Positions 1 to 10,571 of a stretch of 64,000 nt of DNA are shown piece after piece. A model generated the notes under the pieces. That model ran no database searches. It was given only the letters and a program-made list of their open reading frames with translations, and was not told the origin of the DNA. The DNA is taken from assembly GCA_000827325.1 (NCBI GenBank), contig KN832871.1, positions 2,914,001-2,978,000 on the forward strand, in the 5' to 3' direction. Within the stretch, counting starts at the first letter, position 1; each line of letters begins with the position of its first letter. The position numbers were made by a program, and so were the translations under genes. This DNA comes from Oidiodendron maius Zn (lineage: Eukaryota; Ascomycota; Leotiomycetes; Myxotrichaceae).

Positions 1-1675
1 GAGTTGCGAACTTGGGAAGTAGAGTCCGGGATTGGGGGTGAGAGATATAGCGGGATTGGAGAGCACGTGTCTGGAGTTGACGCAGTAGATGATGGCGATG
101 AGTGACCGCTGGATGTCGAAGACAGAGCCAGTGAGTCGTTTTCGAGATTTGACTGCCATTCCTGGACCCGTAAGGTGGATTGGCTCAATGTGCGGCTGTC
201 TAGTGAAGAGCCTGATTTAGTTTTCGAAGCAAAGTGGTGTGGAAGCGGGAGCGTGGGGGACGAATGCAATGCGTTATAACTCGGCGATGTCGGGCAATGG
301 TATGGAGATGTTTTAGTTGAAGTTACCGGCGTGTCATCATACTGCATCACCAAAGCCCTTTGTTTCCTGCTAGCTGACTCCCACTCGTGGAAAAAGTGCA
401 TGCAGATCTCAAGATTAATTGAGTTCTCGACATCTGCACGCAATTTGACCAAGCGTTCCTCGTCGAAGAGGAAGGTATGTGGTACCATCACCTCCGATTC
501 AGATGGCATTGCTAATTCTACGAGTCCTTTCATGAAGTGCCACGTATTCGTGATTTGTGTTGTTATTATCGGAGAAAATGGGGCTATATCTGGTAGGCAG
601 CATGCTCGTTTGAACCAGGTATGCGCCTCGGCCAGGTCAATTCGCCCCGAAGAGATTTTTTTGATGAAGTATTTTTGTTCGAAGTGTATGGTGTCTTCAA
701 TCAACAGAGGCCGTAGGCACCGGATTTGGTGGTTAGCAACGTCCTACGACATATTAGCACAGATGGCATGTAAAGGAACGTTTTGGGTGATATCAAGACA
801 ATACATATAATAATAAAGCTAGGTTGGGAACTTACGAGCTTCATAGCTTCTAATATACCGAGCAGCGTGCTTATCCCTCCTACCAGCGACACAACATCGC
901 CCTCTTTGCTACCTCTACTGATCTGAACTACCATCTCGTCGACCCAAGCGTCTCTCATTGGGGCACAGTGGCACTTTATCAGTTGGGATAACCACATCGC
1001 AAGCTTGACTAGATCTGCCACACCCTTTCGGAACTGCTGCATAAGCAAGTCCACGTTAAAAGTATCTTCCACCGATGCTCGATCACGTTGAGGAACCAGC
1101 GTTTCCAGTATTTCTCGAATGGTTCTCAGCGTAACCGGTAAGCACCAATCTTCACCATTTAGCTCTTTCTCAAAGAGCTCTCGATTCTCCAAGTAGCGTT
1201 GAATCTGTTTACGCATAGTAACCCAGAAATCTGATGCCTTCTGCTTCTTCCTCCGGCCTTTCTCGCCATCTAGATTGGGTCTGAAATGGAGAGCTGGATC
1301 AAAGTTGATATCATGGCGTAGCTTTGGGCTGTGGATGATCTTATTGACATCAAGCTCACCGAGAGTTAATTTTGTTACCGGTGGCTCGAGGGGGGTGGTT
1401 TGCTCCTTCGTTCTCTGCTTGCTCTCGCTGTCTGCTACGTGGGCCGTATCGGTGGCGTAATTTGCGTTTCTCGGTGATGGGTCTGCTCCTGGCTGGCTTG
1501 CGGACTCCATACCATATTCATTTGACCCAATGATCTCTACTGAGCCTTGCGACCTAGCCTCGTTTACTCCTGGAGCCGCAATGGATCCACCATCGTCGCT
1601 GGAAGGAGGGTTGGGACGGCCATTGGTCGCCGCAAAGCTGTCTCCCTGCTCCGTCTTTCCAGCCTCGTGTGACAT
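1..1675 (-). CDS. SOK1: SOK1 / T-complex protein 11 (TCP11) family, 3' part outside window
   Basis: Two exons are visible, 1675-836 and 743-1. They join in phase 0 across a short intron (donor GTAAGT, acceptor TAG), and the gene runs off the left edge. The protein starts MSHEAGKTEQ; reading upstream of this ATG is open but has no other ATG. About 100 residues of low-complexity N-terminus come first. The TCP11 domain follows, with LRHDINFDPALHFRPNLDGE and, straight after the intron, DVANHQIRCLRPLLIEDT. The visible C-terminal part is Ser/Thr/Pro-rich. In yeast SOK1 is a high-copy suppressor of loss of cAMP-dependent kinase, so a role in cAMP/PKA signalling is inferred from the family. Family assignment is firm; the C-terminus is not seen. 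Confidence 0.88.
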
Positions 1676-4262
1676 TATTCTTCTCCCCCTCTCAGCGCAG
1701 CCACAAGCGGACTTCCCCAATCTCAAGCTCGTGACGTTGGGAAGTGTTGATATTATAATTGGCCTTAAATCCAGGGAGGCTCTTTTTCTCGAGTGGTCTT
1801 GGTCAAGATAGTGTGAATACACAAAGTCCTGATGTTCATGTTAGTATACCTTTTGCAGCAAACAACGAACTGTGATGGTGTTGGCATTTATTGATCTCGT
1901 GGGCTCGGCAAGCGACATTGTGCGACTCTCATGATTCGAGCAGCGCAGTGTCTCGAGGGCATCCGGGTAGCCGCAAGAGGGGCAATGGGTGTTTGTATAC
2001 TGCAGGGTAGAACGCTTAGGCTCGTGCGACGTACCTCTGTGTGTGTTGTGCAGCGTCCTGTCCGCGCTCGACTCTCCCGGATGCCGCAGATGTATGTTAT
2101 TCCTTCTTCAGCTAATTCTTCTCTGATTCTGAAGTATCTCCACAGCCAATTGAGAGATACGAGAACAAGAAATGACAGAAAAGGTTGACAGATTTCGCCT
2201 CAGAGGGTCAAAGAAAGTGACGGCGTGGGGGCGGGAAGAAGCAATGAAAGAAGAAACGAAAGCGGCCTCGAGCAGAGGAAAAAACAAAGGCGCGTCGACA
2301 GTGAGCGAAGCATGTATTGCAATGCAATGCAATAGTGATAAAGCGAGTGCCAGACAAACAGAAGGAGGATTGTAGGAATGGAGGAATAGCTCGCACGCAC
2401 GCCCACAAATCCGGTTCAAGCAGCTGGATTGGAGGTCGAAGTGACTTGTCCGATCCTGCTTGCTTGTGGCGCTGGTCGACAAGGGCCGAACTCTAGCAGC
2501 AATAGACTTTGACAAGATTGACTAGAGAGTAGACAGTGGAGCGCAATGAGGTCTTAGAAAATTTACAAGGAACGCACTCATAAGGTATTTATGAGATGGC
2601 GTCGGTCGGCGCGGCAGCGCGCGATGGCAAAGCCACGCCACCAAGCAAGGAAAAAGGGAAAGCAGGGCGAGAACTGTTACAATAATCAGTCGCCAAACAG
2701 CAAGTCTCCCGGTTGACAAAGCCACTGGCAGCTTATCTGACAAGGAGGCAAAGATCAAGTTACCAGCCCCAACCTTGTAGACGCGGGCAGGCGACATCGC
2801 GCCTAGGACAAATGCAGCTTCATCTGCGGACTGACCGAGGGCATGTTTGTATCCAAACGCCACTCGAGGAATGCTCCGGGACGTCATTAAATTACGGAAG
2901 ATGACCCGTTTTGTGCAGGTAGGGGAATCAATGACAATTGCATATAACTAGACGATTGAGACCACCTCGAACATCTGTCTCGATCAACGGCCAAACCGGC
3001 TTCGGGTCTCACCTCCATCCCCGAAACTCAACCCTCCGCGAAGATTACAGCGCCGTGACTGTGCACTACAGTACAGCAGACCACACATACAGTGGGCAAG
3101 GACATGGGAACGGACTGCATGTTCCCAGGAAGCCCAGCGCTGAGACCTTCGAAGCCGCTCTAATGCTACACTGGCCGGGCGTAATGGTTCCCTCTGCTGG
3201 GTGACTAGAATGCGCCGACTTGCGACAGGGGCAGGCACGAGCACCCACGTCTCTCAAATTGCACGAAGATTAGGGGTGATTGTGACAGGAAAAGTACAAT
3301 GCGGAACAGAGGACGGGCCAGCAGAAATCTGCGGACTGAAACCAACACACCAACAGTGCCTCGGTTGAACTCATCGACTATGACTCGAGGAAGTATGGCA
3401 TATAATGGAAAACCTTGGAAGAGATCAACAGACCGCCTTATTGCGATCAACCATTTGGCTCGCGTGAGGTCAGCGCAGTTGGCCCCAGTCAGTGCTGTGG
3501 CTTCTGACCTGGGTCATATCAGCCTCACAAATTGGCCTATCAATTCTCTGTATCCGACCATAGTGGGCACATACAAACCATCGGTGTAGGTGTCTTACGC
3601 ATGTTTCTCGTCTCGCGTTGGCGGATTATCTTCCAACTTTTCTTCTCCTAGTCATGTCTGGGCAATACTTGTATCGCTTTATGCCATTTGTGCAGGGACA
3701 GCAATTGCTGTCCTACTATCAATTCACAAGGCGTCCTCAAGCGTTACGTTCGGACATGCGTTATCCGTCCGAATCGCCCTCGTTGGATTGACTCTATCCA
3801 CAACTTGGGAGCTCAGCTGACCATCTCGAAAATGGGATTTCCATTGGCAATTCTCTTTGGTCATAATTTTCTTAACTATGAGGAGACCATGTTGAAGGTG
3901 AGCGTAGGGCGGAGGCTCGTTGTTTGGCTGCTGAAAATTCATTCTTACCTAGGAAAAGGAAATTTCCTAGCAACCGTGTCCACGTTCCTTCCTTGCCAAA
4001 TCAGATCATCATGTATGATGTGTTGGGTATATTAAGTAGTACAGCAAGCTGTTCGATTCTTGAACCACATTCGCGGAAACGGTATTAAGTACAACGGACA
4101 AAGACGTGGCATTTCCATGCGGGCTGGATAGGAGTGTTTCTTCTATGGACCCTGTCTCCATGCATTACTTGCCCCTGAGATTTATCCCTTTACCTAACTC
4201 CTCCAAATGTGCATTGATCGTCATAACCACAGACCACTACTAGCTTTCGCCTCGGGGTATTC
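1676..4262. other. intergenic, no gene recognised
   Basis: This stretch holds the 5' side of the SOK1-like gene and the 3' side of the transporter. Only short overlapping frames occur, on both strands, and none resembles a known protein. A purine-rich patch lies near 2200-2290. I see no repeat or RNA gene. Confidence 0.5.
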
Positions 4263-5693
4263 CTACATAACGCCTAATTCTTCCCTCACACCTCCGCTAG
4301 CCCTCGCCTCGCCACGGCCTCTCATGCTCAACATGCCTATCTCCTCGTCTTCCGCCCCAGAAATCGCAGCCTCATCCGCTGGCGCGTCTCCCTCTTGTCT
4401 CTGCATCGCAACGAAGATTGCACTGCCTAGGATCAGGCCACTACCGGCCAAACTCCACCACCCTGGACTCTGGCCGAAAACAAGTTTATCCAGTGCCAAT
4501 GCAAAAAGCATTTGAGTATACGTGAGGTTAACCGCCCTGCCACTATTTACCCTACCTCCCACAGCCAGGCCGTTCGTCAGCAGGAGTTGGGTGAAGAAGC
4601 CGCATACTCCGAGAAAGATGAGCATCCCCCACTGTCTGAGACTACTCGGAAGGGCGAAGTGAAGATTAGTGGAGAGGTGCAGAGGTTGAGCCAATGTCAA
4701 GGCGAGCGTTGACACAATCGTGCACCAGGTGGCGAAGTAGTTTACGGATATTACAACATGAGCACGCTTCCCAATCCAGCGCAGAGCCGTGAATGCCCCG
4801 GCCGAACCCAGGACGCCCAACATGGCAGCACATACTGCGCTGAGGCGCTCACTAGACGTTGCAGAAGGAATGCCTGCATTGTATGATGAGGTGGAATTTG
4901 TAATTCCGGCAGCCTCCGTCGTCATGGGCGGTGCGGGAGGCGCCGAAGAAGAAAAGAAGGTGGTCGGCCGGGCGATTAGGACGACACCGACCAGCGAGAT
5001 CAGTGAGGCGTACTGAGCGGAGAGGGGGAAGGGCTCCCGCAGGAAGAGGTAGCAACCATAGCTTGCTAAGGCCGGAGCAAGAAAGGTAAGGACGACGGCA
5101 TCAGCAACCGGGAGATACTGCAACGAATAATACATGCCAAATATCCCGAAGAAGCCGGTGAGCCCTCTAGCTACAAGCAGCTTTCGAACGCCCTTTGGGC
5201 CAAGAGGATAGTCTGGCACTTTCTTCCACCACATCCAGATCAAGCAAAATAATGCTGTGAGGGACATCCGCGCAAACAGCACTTGGAATGGACCTATTCC
5301 ACCGGCGTCTGTTTCTAACAGCCTGGTAGTAACATTCATCAGAGCTCCGAATGCCTGTGAGATGGTGACCATGACCAATCCTTGGTTGCGGCCCCACCAC
5401 CTCCTCATTGCACTTCTCCATGTTCTATTCTCCGTCTTAGGGAGAGGAAACGGAGACACGCCTCTCGAATGTGTCATAGATGATATGGTGCTCATCGACA
5501 ACCTTCTAAATGACTCTGGATCTAGCAATCCCACATCTGCTGCCTTCGTCGGGGTTGGCGAGAGAAGAGTCCTGTCGATGCCTTCATTGAGAGCGACGTC
5601 AAAGCTGCTAGGCATGTTCTGTAGCAGATCTATGTTGCTCTCCTGACTGGGTTTCGCAGCCGAAGTCTGGGGGATCCGGTTGTATTGAGCCAT
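4263..5693 (-). CDS. EamA/DMT-superfamily membrane transporter (SLC35-like)
   Basis: Single exon, 476 residues, starting MAQYNRIPQTS; the frame is open two codons further but without an ATG. A polar N-terminus of about 110 residues precedes roughly ten hydrophobic segments. These carry features of the drug/metabolite transporter fold: an RxxLTALFCLIWMWW stretch in the first repeat, GLTGFFGIFGMYYSLQYLP, then DAVVLTFLAPALASYG, and a second EamA repeat starting near LGVLGSAGAFTALRWIG. Fungal proteins of this type (the old DUF6 group) are mostly uncharacterised permeases of organelle or plasma membrane. The substrate cannot be read from the sequence. A Gly/Pro/Thr-rich loop separates the two repeats, and the C-terminal tail is acidic. 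Confidence 0.85.
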   Translation of the reverse strand: MAQYNRIPQTSAAKPSQESNIDLLQNMPSSFDVALNEGIDRTLLSPTPTKAADVGLLDPESFRRLSMSTISSMTHSRGVSPFPLPKTENRTWRSAMRRWWGRNQGLVMVTISQAFGALMNVTTRLLETDAGGIGPFQVLFARMSLTALFCLIWMWWKKVPDYPLGPKGVRKLLVARGLTGFFGIFGMYYSLQYLPVADAVVLTFLAPALASYGCYLFLREPFPLSAQYASLISLVGVVLIARPTTFFSSSAPPAPPMTTEAAGITNSTSSYNAGIPSATSSERLSAVCAAMLGVLGSAGAFTALRWIGKRAHVVISVNYFATWCTIVSTLALTLAQPLHLSTNLHFALPSSLRQWGMLIFLGVCGFFTQLLLTNGLAVGGRVNSGRAVNLTYTQMLFALALDKLVFGQSPGWWSLAGSGLILGSAIFVAMQRQEGDAPADEAAISGAEDEEIGMLSMRGRGEARASGGVREELGVM

Positions 5694-6645
5694 GGTCACT
5701 GCGAATCATCGCAGGAGGAGTTTATTGCCGCTTCCAATATCATGCACAGCACGAAGTAAAGATTCAGTGCTTTATTAATTCTTCTCACAGTTATGACTGT
5801 GGTGAAGTTTTAAAGCTGCGCCGCACGGTTATGGGGAAAAGTGGGATTATATGCGCCTGTCATGCTTCCAAAGGCTGGGCCAAGCGGGTTGGATTATGGG
5901 GCCGCAGCCTGACAGCAGCCCTGCGGCCCAGCTAATAGTCACCAACAGATGGCCTCTCACTTAGCGATCTAGATCTGGTTGGGTCCTAGAAGGAACTATA
6001 TAGCATCATAAATTACACCACAGCATACCTTACTATAGTACATGAGGAACAAAAATAATAATAGAATAACCTTTCAATTAAAACTCATCTATGTAATGAG
6101 CGCGGGTACGAAAATTGGGTAAGTCGCTGTAGTAAGCAGAAATATTGTGCTGGTCTGGACTCCCATAGGTGGGGGGGTGAGCGAATCATGCATTCCTTCT
6201 CCGCTGTCGGTGTTACACTGAACGAAAATAAAGCATACGGAAGGGCTAGATAATTATTGGAGTAGGAGATAAACATGTTGAATTTCGTTTGAGGGCTCTA
6301 TCCACAAAGCAAAAGACGACTAGATATACTCGGAAGCACATAACAGTGTGTGGAGTTGCAGGGATGAATTGCCTCGAGACGGAGACGGCATTAACGACGC
6401 TGGCGTTGCTATTCAACGTCTTAATCAATTCTCAAGATGAGTGTGCAAATAGTCAAGTAATTTGAAAGCCATGTATTCTATGGTATCTATGAAGCCTTAG
6501 CCGCAGCTGGGTATCGTCCATAAACGCCCGGATGTGCAAATCCATGCAAACTCATTGCGAATGCTCATGCCCATAACTCCGCAATGTGATATCCATCCAC
6601 CTGCCAGCCCACTAAGCCGAAGGAAAGTTGATTCAAAGAAGAGGA
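5694..6645. other. intergenic, AT-rich in part
   Basis: This is the 5' flank of the transporter and the 3' flank of TAF13. An AT-rich run lies at about 6000-6080. No gene or repeat is recognised. Confidence 0.5.
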
Positions 6646-7450
6646 TCATTTGTTGCTAGTAGTCTTGCCTCGAGAGATTTGCGTATCCAGTTCAGGGTCG
6701 TCATCGTCATCTCCCAACGGGGGTTCCTCGAGAGCTTTGACGTTGGACTTCGTAATTTTGTCATCGTTGACGTCCAACGCTTTCCTGGCGCTGTCTATGA
6801 CCTCTTTCTTTTCTTGGATGTCCTGGATCTTTCCGAGGTACATGGGAGATTTTCGGCAGGCGAATCTAATGTCATCGATCTTGATCTTCTGGCGGCCGGC
6901 GAGCTGGGCTGATCGGCTGGCCTCGAAGCAGATCTCGGTGACAAAGTCGGTAACCAGTTCATCAAGGACGCGTCTGGTTGTGTCGAGGGAGTCTCGGACA
7001 TCTCCAAAGGAGTAAAGGAAGTGTTGGACTATTGCGGGGGTTAGCTGCGATTGACATGGTCTCAGATAGAAGGAGACTTGCGCTCTGGGTCTGAGAAATT
7101 CTGTTGGCCTCGATTGCGTCCGATTCGTGCTCTTGGCTCCATGTCTGCTGGCCGGATGTGCCGTTACCTTCAAAGGAGCTATTGTTGTTGCCGTAGGAAG
7201 AATCTTCGATAGCAGAGCTTCTGTCCAATCTGGTTGGATACGGCGTGGGGCTGCGAACGCGAAGGAAGTTTCGCTCGCTGCGGGCTCGAGTAGGAGAGAG
7301 ATCGGAGGCGTCTCGAGGGACTATGGATGAGGTCGGAGTGTGAGGTGTAACTACCAGATTGAATGGGGGAGGACCTTTTTCGAAGAGCAAGACGTTGCTA
7401 ACGGGCTGCTCGTTGAAGTGAACGCGATGGGGAGGCTGGTCGTCCGCCAT
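6646..7450 (-). CDS. TAF13: TFIID subunit TAF13 (histone fold)
   Basis: The C-terminal exon encodes a TAF13-type histone fold: FLYSFGDVRDSLDTT, then LDELVTDFVTEICFEASRSA, then KIKIDDIRFACRKSP and LGKIQDI. TAF13 pairs with TAF11 in TFIID and acts in RNA polymerase II initiation. Preferred structure: exons 7450-7168 and 7028-6646, joined in phase 1 with donor GTAACG and a consensus branch site GCTAAC 12 bases before acceptor AATAG; this gives 221 residues. An alternative keeps more of exon 1 and uses a non-consensus GC donor at 7081 with acceptor at 7045. The N-terminus (MADDQPPHRVHFNEQP) is longer and more polar than in yeast, and an Asp-rich tail follows the fold. Head to head with KISH, 172 bases apart. 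Confidence 0.85.
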
Positions 7451-7622
7451 TTTGGTGGTGGTGAGGCGGTGAAAAGTTGAGCCGAGGTTTATCCGAGAAG
7501 TGGCTTTATTCCCGGCGTTTGATCATGTGACATAACCGACAACGCGCGAGCTGTCTTTCCGGGTTCAGTTGTTCTTCGAGTAGGCGATCTTGCAACAACT
7601 TGTCACTCCAAGCCTGACCACA
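7451..7622. promoter_or_regulatory. shared divergent promoter of TAF13 and KISH
   Basis: Only 172 bases separate the two start codons, so both promoters and both 5' leaders must lie here or overlap. I see no TATA box. The call rests on gene geometry alone. Confidence 0.5.
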
Positions 7623-8010
7623 ATGGTAATGTGGACAACGCTATGTTTACATAGCATATCCCAAATATACGCGCACTGCTAACTCCAGTCTAGTCTGCCC
7701 TCTTCAACTTCACCTCCGCACTGCTGTGCCTACTGCTCCTTATCTGCACAAGCGCGTACATCCATCAGCTCTTTCCAGGAATCATGGATCGAAATAAGGA
7801 TGGGTGGGTACAAGAGCTTTCAGCAATGGGGATTTGCTAATGTATAAATTAGAGCTTTTACTGGCGTTTTCTGGAAGTGTGCAAGGGTAGGAGAACGACT
7901 GAGTCCATACATAAGCTTATGTTGCATCGTAATGGCTGTGAGTCGAGCTTGAGTAGGCTCTACCTTCCTACGCTGATAAGTAGTAGGTGTCCATGACTAT
8001 CGGCAACTGA
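7623..8010 (+). CDS. KSH1: KISH family secretory-pathway membrane protein (KSH1/TMEM167)
   Basis: Four exons: 7623-7625 (only the ATG), 7694-7803, 7853-7937 and 7987-8010, giving 73 residues, the usual length. The joined protein begins [20 protein letters not shown], continues [20 protein letters not shown] and [17 protein letters not shown]. This matches the family in order: first membrane helix, DRNK motif, FWKCAR motif and second helix. Yeast Ksh1 is an essential membrane protein of the early secretory pathway. All junctions keep frame (phases 0, 2, 0), with donors GTAATG, GTGGGT and GTGAGT. Because of the tiny exons no long open frame marks this gene, so it is easily missed. Confidence 0.93.
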
Positions 8011-8301
8011 AAATACAAGTGTATAGACTGGGACCGGCGTTTACGGAACGGATGCGAGCCCTGAGTTCAATCAGGGAGGGTTTGGTATCAAAAGTTGTTA
8101 CACAGGAAGCGCGCAGCAATGCAGATCGATACCCCAAACCAGCAATCCATCTGCAGATTTGCAGTACTGCAAGAATGCAAATATATGATGACATAACATT
8201 GAGTTTTATCAGCCTATCTATTTCAACGTTTTGTGCCATGAATGCCAACGCCGTCGCTAATCTCGAAAACAAACACAAATGGTCGCCTAGATCCTACAAG
8301 T

Positions 8302-9162
8302 TCACCCTCCACTTAAACTGGCTGTTGTGCTCCCGCTCTCCCCCCATATATCTCGGCTCTCCTGCTCGACCACTCGCATCGCACTAGCCACCTCTTCTAA
8401 CTTCGCGACCACATCTAACACCCCGTTGTTTACTCTCTGGAAATACCGATCGTTTGCCTCTCTCCTCTTCCTTGCCAGCAAAATATCTGACTCTGTTTCT
8501 TCCGCCATCCTGCTGCCTATCTTTTCCGCTGCCGCAATGCCACTACCGCCACTCGGAGCCGTGCTTCCGAGTCCTGCATCTGTATCCAGTGCGTCTAATG
8601 CACCCCTCCCATCACTTCCTGAGACAATACCTCCAATCTTAGACCCCATCGCCTTGCTCTCCTTATCCACGCTGCTCTCCACCACATCGTCGGCCTCGCT
8701 CCTAGCCCACGCCTGTGCCAACTGAATCTGCGCTGCTCTCAACCCCTCCAGAGCTTTGCTATGATCAGGACCAAATACATGGGCTCCATTGGTGGCGCTC
8801 AGCTCCACCTCTTCTAGCGTAGCTTGCATCTCCGCCCACAGCGCATCGGTCCTATCAGCCTGCTTCTTGATCTCGGACTCGTGCTTCTGCTGTCTAGGAC
8901 GAGCCAGGGGAGTTGCAACACCTGAATCCGGCTGACCATCAAGGGTAAGCATAGGCATCCGAGTGGAGAGCTGGGATAGTTGGCGGATAAGAGGCGCTCG
9001 GGAGGCGCTCAAGGTGGAGGTGTTTGTCGTGGTTGGGGCCAAAGTCCCGGAGAGGGAGACATGGGAAGCATTTTGAGACTGAGTGGGTCCCTGGAAGAGA
9101 GACGGCGGTGGTTCTCGCGCCTCCCGTGACACAATAGGCTTTAATTTTGTAGATTGGGACAT
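8302..9162 (-). CDS. conserved-looking coiled-coil protein, function unknown
   Basis: Single exon of 286 residues starting MSQSTKLKPIVSREAREPPP; the frame upstream of this ATG has no other ATG. The first 90 residues are Ser/Thr/Pro-rich and probably disordered. Two helical, charged segments follow: one around ADRTDALWAEMQATLEEVEL and HSKALEGLRAAQIQLAQAWA, another at the C-terminus around RKRREANDRYFQRVNNGVLD and VVAKLEEVASAMRVVEQESR. A Gly/Ser-rich linker separates them. No catalytic motif, signal peptide or membrane segment is seen. The layout fits a subunit of a coiled-coil complex, but I do not recognise the family. Its 3' end faces KISH. Confidence 0.7.
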   Translation of the reverse strand: MSQSTKLKPIVSREAREPPPSLFQGPTQSQNASHVSLSGTLAPTTTNTSTLSASRAPLIRQLSQLSTRMPMLTLDGQPDSGVATPLARPRQQKHESEIKKQADRTDALWAEMQATLEEVELSATNGAHVFGPDHSKALEGLRAAQIQLAQAWARSEADDVVESSVDKESKAMGSKIGGIVSGSDGRGALDALDTDAGLGSTAPSGGSGIAAAEKIGSRMAEETESDILLARKRREANDRYFQRVNNGVLDVVAKLEEVASAMRVVEQESRDIWGESGSTTASLSGG

Positions 9163-9503
9163 TATATTTTTGGTCCCCAAGAGTTGCTGGGGATAGTGCC
9201 GGTTGATGTTGGCAGTGGAGCTTCATCAACGGCGTCGGTAAAAGTCAATGCCGATAACTTATCTTAAGGCACAAGCTTCTAGCCTAAGGCATAAATGGAA
9301 GGGCTTCTCGCTTAGCCGCCGGAATCCCACCACGAGCATTTCTAAATTTCAGAACGTTCCTTCCGCTGCGACAAAACTCTCCTACACACCCATATCGCCA
9401 TAACCGGTTCGTAATGCACCCAATCTCCTAACCCAATCGCCTGCTATCTCATCGCTCTCAATTCTAACATCTCCAGATCTCCAGTTAAGGCAAAAGAAAC
9501 AAA
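9163..9503. promoter_or_regulatory. divergent promoter region, RPS23 side
   Basis: 341 bases lie between the start codons of the coiled-coil gene (minus) and RPS23 (plus). The last 120 bases before RPS23 are C/T-rich, as is common in leaders of fungal ribosomal protein genes. No individual site can be assigned. Confidence 0.45.
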
Positions 9504-10071
9504 ATGGGAAAGGGAAAGCCTCGCGGTCTCAACGCCGCCCGCAAGCTGCACAACCACCGCCGCGAGCAGCGATGGGCAGATCTGTCCTATAAGAAGCGAG
9601 CTCTGGGAACGGCATTCAAGTCCTCGCCATTCGGAGGCTCGTCTCACGCCAAGGGCATAGTGCTCGAGAAGGTCGGCGTCGAGGCCAAGCAGCCCAACTC
9701 TGCTATTCGGAAGTGCGTCAGGGTGCAGCTGATTAAGAACGGAAAGAAGGTCACTGCTTTCGGTATGTCGCAATTCCCTTGCCCACCCGGAGAGTGATTG
9801 AACGAATGGCCGGATTGGAAATTGCAATCAGGGGATATGACGACGATGTAGATGTGTGCAGGTACGGAAGCTAATCTGTTTATGTCTTACAGTGCCAAAT
9901 GACGGTTGCTTGAACTTCGTGGACGAGAACGACGAGGTGCTTCTCGCTGGTTTCGGTCGTAAGGGCAAGGCTAAGGGTGATATTCCCGGTGTGCGATTCA
10001 AGGTCGTGAAGGTCTCCGGTGTCGGTCTGTCTGCATTGTGGAAGGAGAAGAAGGAGAAGCCCAGATCGTAG
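9504..10071 (+). CDS. RPS23: 40S ribosomal protein S23 (uS12)
   Basis: Exons 9504-9762 and 9893-10071 join in phase 1 (donor GTATGT, acceptor CAG) to give 145 residues, exactly the family length. The protein starts [15 protein letters not shown] and ends EKKEKPRS. The universal decoding-centre segment [10 protein letters not shown] is intact; its proline is residue 64, the site hydroxylated in yeast Rps23. The second exon holds [20 protein letters not shown]. It acts in the decoding centre of the small subunit. Confidence 0.98.
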
Positions 10072-10571
10072 ACGGGGCATATTCAGCTTTGGGAAGAGGG
10101 ATTAGGAATGGTGTTACATTTGCGTGCGGGGCTACAATAGGTCTTAGCATTTTCATCATGGTCATGAAATACAATCAATGATCACCCCAGAGGCTTGTGC
10201 TTAGGGTGGATAGTGTATGAATGCTGCATCTCCGTTGCAATAACAAGACAAAAATTTTACCTCACAAATGCGTAATAATTTTTTACAAACTTGTGAATCT
10301 CGATGCTCAACTCAACTCGACTTCTCTGAATTACTTAACTGGGAAGAGTAAGGTTTACAACTGACAGAAAATATAATACTCTATTTCCACATGCAAACAC
10401 ACCTGATAAACTTAACGTTATCGTTAAATATTGGTGTCATATTTGTTAATACTATATACTGAAGGGTATAAGATACATATATGTACCGGTATAGAAATTA
10501 AACTTCCACTCCATGTCAAAACAAGACTACCATGCTTGTCCAATAATCTGGAAGTAACTGGGCATGCAAGC
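10072..10571. other. intergenic between convergent genes
   Basis: This AT-rich stretch is shared by the 3' ends of RPS23 and the PNGase A-like gene. No gene, repeat or RNA is seen. Confidence 0.5.

Noticed and set aside
331-810. 159-codon plus-strand frame
   Set aside because: It lies antisense to the TCP11 domain exon, whose protein is clearly recognisable.
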